DNA of 64,000 bases from positions 62,800,944 to 62,864,943 of the forward strand of contig CM026552.1 of the NCBI GenBank assembly GCA_015143295.1. Direction: 5' to 3'. This DNA comes from Tetracentron sinense. Taxonomy: Eukaryota > Streptophyta > Magnoliopsida > Trochodendrales > Trochodendraceae. The position numbers and the translations under genes were made by a program. Below the pieces are notes generated by a model. The model was not told where the DNA came from. It searched no databases and saw nothing but the letters and a program-made list of their open reading frames with translations. This document shows, piece after piece, positions 1 to 8,661 of the stretch (position 1 is its first letter; every line of letters starts with the position of its first letter).

Positions 1-189
1 CTTAATACATGACACTTTCGTAGCCAATTTTCCTTTAATATTGTACAATTAATAAATAAGGAAGAAATTGAAAATTCCAAAACGTCAAAAATGTTCATTT
101 TCGAAGTACGAACCCAACGCAAGTTGAATCGTCAAAATCCGACGAGCGAGTCAAAAGATATGGCCAAAACAGTTTGGACCTGCAGGCAA

Positions 190-373
190 CCGATCGCTTG
201 GTCCATGGAGCGATCGATCGGTCCAAAACCGATCGATCGGAGGTTATCGACTGGTCGAAAAATTTGTATGGGGAAATTTTCCAGAGAGTTGATTTTTGGT
301 CGAGAGCTCGGTCAATTAACCGATCGCTCGGTAGGCAACCGATCAATCGGTCATAACCATCGATCGCTCGGTC
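190..373. repeat. Cluster of CGATCG palindromes in LTR U3
   Basis: Seven or more copies of CCGATCGATCGG and close variants (CGATCGCTCGG, CGATCAATCGG) lie within about 185 bp. The same kind of cluster sits a few hundred bp inside the LTRs of elements G and C and, with GCGATCGATCGC cores, in the LTRs at 13951-18188. In the solo LTR at 51390 this site holds a different array. Confidence 0.85.
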
Positions 374-1289
374 TTCGTGTTTTGCAGAAATTTCATTAAG
401 GGTGTTTTCGTCTTTTGGGCGTTTCACTCATGCCTTAAAGGCTTTGCCCGAACATTTGAGGGTTCATACACAACACTTAGAGTCTTTTGAGAGATAGAGA
501 GAAAGGAGAACGATTTTCATAACCTAGGGTTTGCTTTTGGCGAGAAATCAAAGGGTTTGTGAACCCTAGATTACCTCAAGCTTGGATTGCTTCAAGATTC
601 CAATTCAAGCACGCGAGGAGGAGTTTCTCCAATCTAGGGCAGCGTCTCATGCATGTTTTGGAAGGGGATTCTTTCCCTCATTTGTCAAGGTCGGTACTTC
701 TTGCTACCCTCCTAGTCATAGTTCCTCTTTTCCTCCATGTTTCTTTGCTTTCCTTCATCTATACTTGTGCTAGGAGTTGGGATGTGTGGATGTTGTGAAT
801 GGAGATGGAATGGGCGATTGGATGCCAATGGTTTTGTTGTGATAATTGAAATGGGGAGGGCATTGTATCCATAATGAACAAACATGTATGATGTGAATAT
901 AAACCCACCTAGAAAAGCATGATGTAGGTTTAATGAATAACGTACACAACCCATGTTTGATGAAATGCCAAGGTGAGTGAAATGAGTATAAATCAAGAAA
1001 ATGCATGCTAAATTACTTATGTAACTGGTTAGGGATTATGATGGCATGATTTCTTGTTTTCCCTAAAATATGATGAATGTTTATTTGTTCGAAATTGTTA
1101 TATGCTATACATTGTGAAATCCCCCAAATGTCATGTTTAAATTCAAATGCAAGTATGCACACGATTCCACGAGCACGGCATGCATGACATGATTTACCAA
1201 GGTTTTCAAGAACGAGGTTGAGAGGTGGGACATATCCTACGATATGTTTTACCTCACTTTTCACAAGAAAACAAGAACAAACATTCCAC

Positions 1290-1419
1290 GAGGGGTCTCC
1301 CCTCACTCACAAGTGCATAGCATAAAGAAGGGTCTCCCTTCCCTCGCAAGTACATACATATCATGAAGAAGGGTCTCCCTTTCCTCTCAAGTGCATTGCA
1401 TAAAGAAGGGTCTCCCTTC
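1290..1419 (+). repeat. Minisatellite of GAAGGG-TCT-CCCTTC hairpins
   Basis: Four hairpin cores lie at 1290-1304, 1327-1341, 1368-1382 and 1405-1419, about 37-41 bp apart, separated by CTCRCAAGTRCAT-like spacers. The first has arms GAGGGG/CCCCTC, a paired change relative to GAAGGG/CCCTTC. The array is about 340 bp before the conserved 1761-1781 hairpin. Confidence 0.8.
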
Positions 1420-1760
1420 CCTCTCAAGTGCATCTCACAAGGATATCTCACAAGTGTATCTCACAAGTTACATGATCACAAGCAAGCACGCATGACATGG
1501 CATGATACGTACGACACGCTCTACAAGATCAAGCAAGACAAACATGACAAGCTTTCAAGTACGAAAAGGGTATTTCAAGTCAAGTCAAGCACACAACGAT
1601 TTCAAGAGTTTTTATCGGCTTTTTACGAAATGCAAGCATGATTATAAATTGCTTTACTTCCTTGTATGATATGAATTGTTTCCGTTTAACATATATGAAT
1701 TGCTCCTGATTTATGTATTGCCATTTTTATGCTATGACTATTGGTTAGTATTTGGTACCC

Positions 1761-1781
1761 GCTGAGTATTCCATGCTCAGC
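1761..1781 (+). promoter_or_regulatory. Conserved LTR hairpin followed by a splice-donor-like site
   Basis: GCTGAG and CTCAGC arms enclose a 9-nt loop (TATTCCATG). The same hairpin, at the same place relative to the LTR 3' end, occurs at 14021-14041, 15676-15696, 25552-25572, 29226-29246, 36781-36801, 49920-49940, 53712-53732 and 59757-59777. About 17 nt downstream is GGCAG followed by GT. The role is unknown; it lies late in the LTR, so it is probably in the 5' leader of genomic RNA. Confidence 0.6.
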
Positions 1782-2193
1782 CGTACTTCTTATGTCGGCA
1801 GGTGATAGCGGAGCGGCTGCTTCCTTTGATGTCTGTGCTCCTAGCCCATGGGTGGAGGAGGAGTATGTCGAGGAACCTCCAGTAGAGGGTTACCATTAGG
1901 TGGTTGTAGATTCTGAGTGATATAGCTGTGGGTGAGTTGAGAGAGATATATCCATGTAATTTGGCGGGCATGTCCGCACTTTCTTTTGGTTGCCTTTTTG
2001 TATAAACTTGGATTTACGTATGTATGTACATAGAGGTTTGGTAGACTTCCGCTGTACCTTGTTAGAGTATGTTTCCACTGTTCTTATCCTCTATTGTATA
2101 TGCTCTGTGGGTTTTGCAGGTTGGTTTGTCAAGCAAGTCATGATTAGTCGTCCAAAGTTCACTCTAACTCCTAGGGTGGGTTTTGGGTCGCGA

Positions 2194-2551
2194 AAAAATA
2201 GTCCAGAGGGACTGTGGATTTTATTGGGCTTCATAGCGCATTGATGTTTCATGTCAGCAGATCGCTAGGTTGCTGATTAGTGAAAGGAAAGTCCGACTAG
2301 ACACTTTTGAAGATTGTATAGTCCGTAACTGGCGTACTAGTAGCACCAACTTTTGTAAAAGACTTCAATGTAATTAATACAGGTATTATGGTTTGTGATG
2401 GTGGCTATTGTGATGACTAGTACTAGTTGCTCATCTGATAAAATGTTGAAAATTCTCACATTTTCGTGGGTAAAGTCTTCCGATTGTGTGGTAATGACGA
2501 ACGAGCGCGAATCTCAGAACATGATTCCTTAGGCACGGATTCGAGGCGTCA
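2194..2551 (+). mobile_element. LTR 3' end of element F
   Basis: This non-coding stretch lies between the family A LTR end and a primer-binding-like sequence. It is read as the 3' end of a different LTR because a Met-tRNA-type PBS follows four bases after GTCA. Its own start is missing, probably lost when the family A LTR inserted or through deletion. No coding potential is seen. Confidence 0.45.
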
Positions 2552-2555
2552 TAGG

Positions 2556-2568
2556 TGGTATCATAGCC
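2556..2568 (+). other. Primer binding site, initiator Met tRNA type (element F)
   Basis: TGGTATCATAGCC differs by one base from the usual plant LTR-element primer site TGGTATCAGAGCC, which pairs with the 3' end of initiator methionine tRNA. It orients element F on the plus strand. Confidence 0.6.
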
Positions 2569-3375
2569 AAAGCAATAACCATCATAACAAATCATACTTG
2601 ATAATAAAACACGTTAGGAATTGATCTGAGTTACGTAGTTCGAGATGTCACTGTACATGACCTATTTCAAAATCAGATAGTGATTTGGAAATTGCGTGCA
2701 TGTGCAGGTATGGTGCGGATGTATAAGACTCCCACAAAACAGGACTGGGAGATCTATAAGTTGTTGACAACTATGTCGACACGACACTATCCGGATGGTT
2801 GGCTTATCCTAACAAACACCCGAAGGAATTTAGACCACCGAAGGCCATTCAAATAAACCCGAATGGGACTATCTAGCAACCTCCACCTCCACCTTCGAAG
2901 AGGCTTACGACACGAGAGTGCCATAAGATTTTGAACACCCGTAAACAGGCTAAGAAGGAGTTGACAGATGAGGTGAGGGATTGCATGTTAGCAAGAAGGA
3001 TGACAGACCTGAGTTTGGAGGATAGGGCACCCCAGGAGGGAACTGGGAGTAGTTCGTTCACCTCGACTGATGTGTAGATACTTGTGCTTTGGTATAGGGT
3101 AATGAGGGAAGACCGTGGTGCATCTATATCATTTTGGAGTATAGAAGATGCCCTAATCGGTCTTCTTATCAGTTGGGTTAATTTTTGTACATGTACAGTG
3201 TGTATGATGTTTTGTACTACTTGATATACTATGGTTATTGTACTTAGTTGATTATTGTATATTGTAAATGTGAAATGAATGAAATGTATCTTTTGGATTT
3301 CAAACTCTTGATTGTTCATTTCAATTTCATTTCGCTATTAGTAAAATTCGTTATTCCTTAAATTATAGGATAACT
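2569..3375 (+). other. Element F leader with an unidentified short open frame
   Basis: This lies between the PBS and the gag start. An open frame at 2877-3077 (66 codons, no initiator of its own, closed upstream by TAG at 2874) encodes a proline run followed by a basic, helical-looking stretch (KILNTRKQAKKEL) and ends with a serine/threonine-rich tail. I do not recognise it. The codon-like texture and charge pattern suggest a remnant of a real protein, possibly sequence captured by the element, but this is inference. After 3077 the sequence is AT-rich with no visible feature. Confidence 0.35.
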
Positions 3376-3640
3376 ATGTCACCTCATCGAGCACCCAAGA
3401 ATACGATGGCTGGAGCCTTCGAGGCTATTTTTGCCCTAGCTAACTTGATACAACAGCAACAAACCTAAAATATGAATAAAAATGGTAACCGTATCCCTAT
3501 CGTTACAGTCCCAGAACACGGAAATGGGATGAGCCAGGAAAAGTTTAAAAGCCTGGGATTGTGGGCAATGAAATTGCCACACCCTAATGATTCAGATGTG
3601 CCAAGTTCAATGCAGCTGCCTACACTTGATCTTTGCCTCT
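3376..3640 (+). pseudogene. gag: Gypsy gag N-terminal remnant (element F)
   Basis: The ATG at 3376 opens a 30-codon frame with a basic start (MSPHRAPKN) and a hydrophobic, glutamine-ended segment (FEAIFALANLIQQQQ), resembling the N-terminus of plant Ty3/gypsy Gag. It stops at TAA 3466-3468. Reading on in the same frame gives a short gag-like tail (IPIVTVPEHGNGM), and the match is lost by about 3640, where the hairpin minisatellite begins. No zinc knuckle or pol is present. It is not functional. Confidence 0.45.
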
Positions 3641-3679
3641 AGTTTGAGAAGACAAAACCTCTCGAATACGTTTGAGTGC

Positions 3680-4335
3680 TAGCCTAATGGGGCTTACATG
3701 TGTTCAATCTGTGGGGACCAAAATCTCATGGATCAAGTCTTATTGTCCCCCCATGGGGCTGACACCTATCCAAGATACTGACACGTACCTAATCCGTGAG
3801 GACTAAAACCTCACAGATTAACCTTGAGTGCCAGCCTCCGAGAGGCTAACACATACCCAATCCGTGAGGACCAAAACATCACGAGTGAGTCTTGAGTGTC
3901 AGTCTCCAAGAGGTTGACATGTGTCCAATCCATGAGGATCAAAATCTCATGGATAAACCTTGGTACCAGCCTCTGAGAGGTTAACATGTATCCAATCCAT
4001 GAGGACCAAAACCTCATAGATGATCTTTGAGGGCCAACCTCCGAGAGGCTGGCACGTATCCAATCCGTGAGGACCAAAACCTCACGGATGACCTTTAAAT
4101 GCCAACCTCCACGAGGCTGACATGTGGCTAATCCGTGAGAACAAATCCCCATGGATCCACCTTGGGTGCCAGCCTCCGAGAGGTTGACACCTAGCTAATT
4201 CGTGAGGATAAATCCCCACGGATCCACCTTGGGTGCCAATTTTTGAGAGGCTGACACCTGGCTAATCTGTGAGGATAAATCCCCACGGATCCACATTAGG
4301 TGCCAGCCTCCGAGAGGTTGACACGTGTTCATGGG
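3680..4335. repeat. About 67-bp minisatellite, two hairpins per unit
   Basis: About ten imperfect units. Each contains a hairpin with arms CCGTGAGG/CCTCACGG around ACCAAAA (perfect at 4065-4087) and a second with arms CAGCCTC/GAGGCTG around CGA. At 3930-3952 the first hairpin has arms CCATGAG/CTCATGG, a paired change. The array adjoins an LTR-like sequence (4336-5226) and is probably part of that LTR. Confidence 0.8.
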
Positions 4336-5226
4336 GCTGATCCATGGACTCTTCTTTTGACTAAGTCATGCCAGTTAATTACTGACTGTCGTGTGTAGAA
4401 AAATTTAAAAAGATCTTCCTGACTTTGGGGATCCTAAGATAGGGATCTCCTCTTTTGAATCCTATGATGGAGTGCCACATGGCACCCTAGAATAGAGATG
4501 GATAAAGGACTATGTCTTTTATCCCAGGAAAACGTGTCATATGGCATCCATTCATTAGGGAGAGGATATCCTCTCCCCCTATCTTTTCGAGAAGGATCAA
4601 GATCTTTTCGAGACAAGGTCTTCCCCAAAAAAGGGGAAAACCTAGTACAAGAGTCCTCAAAAGAAGAGGACTCTCTTTTTCCTTGAGGAGTCTCCTAGAT
4701 AAGGAAGCCCCGTGAGCTGGCGTCTCTTCTAAGAGAAGAGTCCAAGTTCGACTTCCCTAAAATAAGGGAGTCAAAGAGAGAGACCAAAAATGACTCTCTC
4801 AAACCTATAAATATAGAGTTTCTCACAAGAAACAAAAAGGAGACAAAGAAATACAATGCATTCCCTTACAAATATTGAGAAGAAAAGAGAAAACTTTTTT
4901 CTCTCTTGAGAGTACAGCAAGCAAAGAGCAAGCTCTTAAAGAAGAAGAAGACTTCCCCAATATGGAAAATACCAGGTGAACCTCTTAAAATGGCCACCAT
5001 TCTTCTCTTTTAATTTCAAATTTTCAAGACCTCAATGAGGCACCTGTAATGCCTATATGGGATCTGTGCAATCCCTTTGAATAAATATAAATTTATTCAA
5101 TCTTTGTTCTTCTTTTATTTCTTCTTCTTAATCAGAGGTTCTTTCCCAAATCAGGAAGATAATAAACAATCCGGATTTATTCGGATTGAAAGGATAGTCC
5201 CCCCACATAAAATAATAAACTTCATA
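4336..5226 (+). mobile_element. LTR, plus-oriented arm of an inverted pair
   Basis: LTR-like sequence with a TATA box at 4806-4815, a purine-rich transcribed part, an AATAAATATAAAT poly(A)-signal-like stretch near 5080, and an end ACTTCATACAACA followed by a leader. The part from about 4850 to 5245 is repeated in reverse at 5618-6016. The start of the LTR is not defined; the 67-bp minisatellite is probably its U3. Family unassigned, though the gag that follows is gypsy-like. Confidence 0.55.
4806..4815 (+). promoter_or_regulatory. TATA box of LTR
   Basis: TATAAATATA lies in a C-flanked context (AACCTATAAATATAGAG), about 420 bp before the LTR end, followed by an A/G-rich transcribed region. 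This is typical spacing for a plant LTR core promoter. Confidence 0.5.
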
Positions 5227-5242
5227 CAACAATGAAGGTAAT

Positions 5243-5612
5243 TTGACCGCAAGGTTAAAGATGTCAACCATCAAAAGACGCTTGAAATTTGTGTGTGGAC
5301 CTTCAGCCTTTGCAGGTACTACTGATCCATTAAAGGCAGAGAACTGGATCAGAGGCTTAGAGAAAATATTTTGGGCTATGTCTTGCCTAGAGGACGCCAA
5401 GCCTAAGTTCACCATTTTCATGCTCGAGGGAGAGACTGAGCATTGGTGGACTACAGTTGAGAGAACAATTCCACCAAGTCAAAGATCTGTGAGTTGGGCA
5501 AAGTTTACAGAACTGTTCTATTAGCAATACCTCTCGGCATCAATAAGAAGAAGAAGGAAATGCAATTTCTACAACTGACTTAGGGGAACATGTTAGTCAG
5601 CGAGTGTAACGT
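5243..5612 (+). pseudogene. gag: Gypsy gag fragment between inverted LTR arms
   Basis: Translation gives the Retrotrans_gag core pattern: FAGTTDPLKAENWIRGLEK, then FMLEGETEHWW, then SWAKFTELFY, aligning with the same region of element G Gag (FCGSIDPLVAEGWIRQLEK, FMLEGEADHWW). The frame is broken at about 5523, after which a second frame continues the family (FLQLT, stop, GNMLVSE) to about 5612. There the sequence turns into the reverse copy of the leader and LTR. Only about one third of Gag is present, with no knuckle and no pol. It is dead, but it could be transcribed from either LTR arm. Confidence 0.7.
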
Positions 5613-5617
5613 GCAAA

Positions 5618-6016
5618 TTTCGTTGCAGTCAAATTGCCTCCATTGTTGTGTGGAGTTTATTATTTTATGTGGGGGACTATCCTTCTAATCCGAGTGAACT
5701 CAAATTGTTAATTACCTTCCTGATTTGGGTAAGAACCTCTGATTAAGAAGAAGTAAAGAAGAACAAATATTTGAATAAAGTATTTATATTTATTTAATGG
5801 GATTGCCCAGATCACATGTAGGCATTACAAGATGCCTCATAGAGGTCTTTATATCAAGAAAAAGGAAACAAGAAAGAGAGGTGACCATATTGAGGGATTC
5901 ACCTGATGTTCTCCATTGATTGGAGATCTTTCTTCTTCACCAGTTGCTTGCTTTGTCCCTGTAAAATAAAAGAAAATTCTTTTTTTCTCTCTTCTCTCTC
6001 TTTCCTTGGATTCTGG
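5618..6016 (-). mobile_element. LTR plus leader, minus-oriented arm of an inverted pair
   Basis: This is the reverse complement of about 4850-5245 at roughly 80 percent identity by eye. It includes the leader (CAATTTGAC), the LTR end (ACAACA), the CCCCCACATAAAATAATAAA block, the AATAAATATAAAT region and the CACCTG/TTCACC block. It is cut by the poly-T end of LINE A at 6021. Confidence 0.65.
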
Positions 6017-6020
6017 AAAG

Positions 6021-6242
6021 TTTTTTTTTTTTGTTTTATAAAAAAATCCACTCAAAGGGAGTGGGGGGTTTGGCAGACCCCTACCTGTTTATTAATGAAA
6101 AGAAATGAGGGAGGGGGGGACATAAAACCTTACCCCTTCAAAGACACAAAAAGAGAGGGGGGGACATAAAATCAAAATCCCTAAAAAGACACAACCAAGG
6201 CAGGAGGAATTAAAAACCCCCAACCCTAAACAAGCACCAAAC
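6021..6242 (-). mobile_element. LINE A, poly(A) end and 3' UTR
   Basis: A T run (6021-6032) marks the LINE poly(A) on the minus strand. It is followed by a G-rich 3' UTR shared with LINE B (41500-41790) and LINE C (46374-46560): GGGGGGTTTGGCAGACCCCTACCTGTTTATT, here given as motifs GGGGGGTTTGGCAGACCCC and GGGGGACATAAAACCTTACC, the second repeated. The LINE continues at 8662 after an LTR insertion. Confidence 0.75.
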
Positions 6243-8661
6243 TGTGATGATTAGTATATTAAATTAAGTTTAATTGTGCGATTAAAAGACTAATTAAAAA
6301 TTAATCATATTTAAGTATTAAGTTTTTAAGGCATTGTTGGGGGTAAATATAGAGCATTTCATGAAATTAGAGAAGATTTTTTTTTTCAACAAAAAAAATG
6401 TTGGAGAAATTTATTAAGAGGATAATTTGTTATTGGTGGGTGCACCATAATATTGATACACACACCTACACCTTAGTAGTGGGAATGAATCGTCAAGATT
6501 AAATGAGAATCAAGAGCTTAGATTAAGTCACCCAAACCTAAGTATAAATACCAATTTTTCTTTCTCAACCCTAACCCTAATATTTTCTTAGAGAAAGAGA
6601 GAGATTTGAGAAGAGAAGAAGAAGGTGAAAGGTGGTGGGATCGAGCATCAAGCTAAAGCATCGGCCTTGTAGTGAGAGAGGTAAAGACAAATCTTAACCT
6701 TGAGCTCAGTTTTTTGATCTCCTAATATTTTGTTTAAGATAAATGAAATGGAGTCTAAATGATGTTGGTTAGGATAGAAAAAAAAAACTATTCATGGTGT
6801 TTGATTTCTAAAATCATGGAGAAAAATTACAAGAACTTGAAGTGAAAGCTCAAAAACCCCCTTTAATGGCTGCCGTTTTTATGATTCTTGAATATATAGA
6901 TTCTAATTGAATAAGCTTTCATATGGCTTTTGAATCACTCAATTTGAGTGAAAAATGAGAGAGATATGACCAAAATACCGGAGTAGGGTTGGATTGCAGT
7001 TTTACCCGAGGTTAGGGATGAGCTCTCCATGCTCTACCCAAGAAAAATCCAAAAACAATTCCAAAAAAAATAGGTAAAATACCAGAATCTATTGGAGATC
7101 ATTTGAGAATAATTTAAGTGCTTAAAACCTTTATCTAATTTCCAAAATCACTAGTACTATTATACTTTAAAACTAGGGTCTAAGGATTTTATTTTTTTGT
7201 CTAACAGAAATTTCGCCGTAGTGTGAACTCCCTGGGCTTGACTACACTTAGGAATTATCGTTGAATTTTCTTGGTTGAGGTAGGGACTCTATTTCTTTAG
7301 TTTCATGTTGATAATTTCATTATTAAATGTATGTGATTTAACCTTTGGGTTTCATTGTCATTTTGATATAAACTTGTGAGAATGTTGAAAGCCAAAAATA
7401 CATATATATGTTTAGTTGTGGAGTTATATTTTTGTAATGAGATTTTCCTAAATGCTTTTCATTGAGCTATGAATTATTCGTCATTTATTAAATGAACATT
7501 ATGAATAGTTCTTTTTATATGATCTATGATAGTTTTCACATGTAACATACTACCATATGAGTTTTGGGACTTCAAATGAATTGGAGACTATTGATTCTCT
7601 TACAATTACACACTATGCATTTCCCTAATTATTGAGAAGAGAATTGGAATCTTGGTTTGGTTTTGATAATAGTAACTCATGGAATGGAAATTGATAGACT
7701 TCTTTGGTCTCTCGAACAAGACCCTCGAATGCGTATTGATAAGGGAGGGCACTGGTTGTGAGAGTGGTTACGTTCCCGCATAACCGGATGGTCCTGGCAT
7801 TACGCTGAAAAGCAAATAGGGCATTGTGTTCCCTTGGGTGAAAATCCCTAAAGCCCCCAGGAAGGACCTACTTGTGTGGGTTGAGAGAGTGTTGACCGAG
7901 CTGCATGAAAATCGGTCCCATATATCACTACCTTGCATTCTTGAATTCTTTGGAGAGGATTGTGGAAATACTGGTTTAGAAATTAATAATATTCAACATT
8001 GCACTCACTTTTATATCATTCAAATGGATTTCTCATTTATTTCAACATGTGAATTGTCAACTAGATTCTTATCCTTAAATGAATTATTTAATTGTGTATG
8101 CTCATATAGTTTTGAAACCTTATGCAACTTTAGAAATATTGTTTCTACTGAGCATTAGCTCACCCCTTAATGTTATTTTATAGATTTGAGCAAGGAGAAG
8201 ATTAATTGAAAGCGAAAAGACCCTTGGGCTTGGTGTTACTATTTTGTTTTTGTACATATAACTTTGAATATGTGCGTTTTGGACTATTGCTTATTATCAC
8301 ATAAGCATTGTTATATGTATTGACTTGGGAATTATTGAATTTTGGACTATCAATGTATTTTGAGCCGATGAGGCATGGGTATTGAAGATTGATATGTGAT
8401 GAATGTAATAGAATGACTGGTGCTTCTTTCATTAGTATTATGATAATGACACTACGAGATGATGCTTGAAGTTTGTAGTATTAATTATAGGAAATACCAA
8501 ATGTTATGACAGGAATTTTTTTTATCAAAATACAAATGGAACTCTGCAGAATTTTTTTTTATAATAATAACTAAGAAAAATTTTATTTTGAACAATAATT
8601 ATTTTTACTCTAAAGATGTGATTATTCCTTGATCATAGCCTGATTAGTTTGGGTCGTGACA
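6243..8661 (+). mobile_element. Solo LTR (family D) inserted in LINE A 3' UTR
   Basis: The sequence starts TGTGATGATTAG and ends GGGTCGTGACA, the TG..CA form of an LTR, with AAAC on both sides (6239-6242 and 8662-8665) as an apparent target duplication. Comparison with LINE C shows the LINE 3' UTR continuing across it. A TATA box (6543-6550) precedes an A/G-rich region. A TGAGC-ATTA-GCTCA hairpin (8149-8162) occupies the place of the conserved LTR hairpin. The 2.4 kb are AT-rich and I see no gene in them. Confidence 0.65.
6543..6550 (+). promoter_or_regulatory. TATA box of LTR D
   Basis: TATAAATA in CTAAGTATAAATACC, followed within 50-80 bp by CAACCCTAACCCTAAT and GAGAGAGATTTGAG. The layout is that of a plant LTR core promoter. 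Confidence 0.45.

Larger units (their letters stand above)
1..2193 (+). mobile_element. LTR (family A, Tekay-type gypsy), 3' portion
   Basis: This matches the complete solo LTR at 51390-54161 over most of its length: the same leader, the same GAAGGG/CCCTTC repeats, the same GCTGAG/CTCAGC hairpin and the same end (GGTTTTGGGTCGCGA). The 5' end lies outside the window, so no target duplication can be tested. The final CA is replaced by AA, and the neighbouring sequence belongs to another element. No coding capacity is seen. Short open frames in it are products of repeats. The gypsy assignment rests on shared LTR features with elements G, C and E, which have chromovirus gag-pol. Confidence 0.75.

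Noticed and set aside
6621..8160. Possible host gene in the AT-rich 2.4-kb block within LINE A
   Set aside because: The block has TG..CA ends and a short target duplication, no open frame longer than about 110 codons, no recognisable domain, and no splice pattern that I could support.
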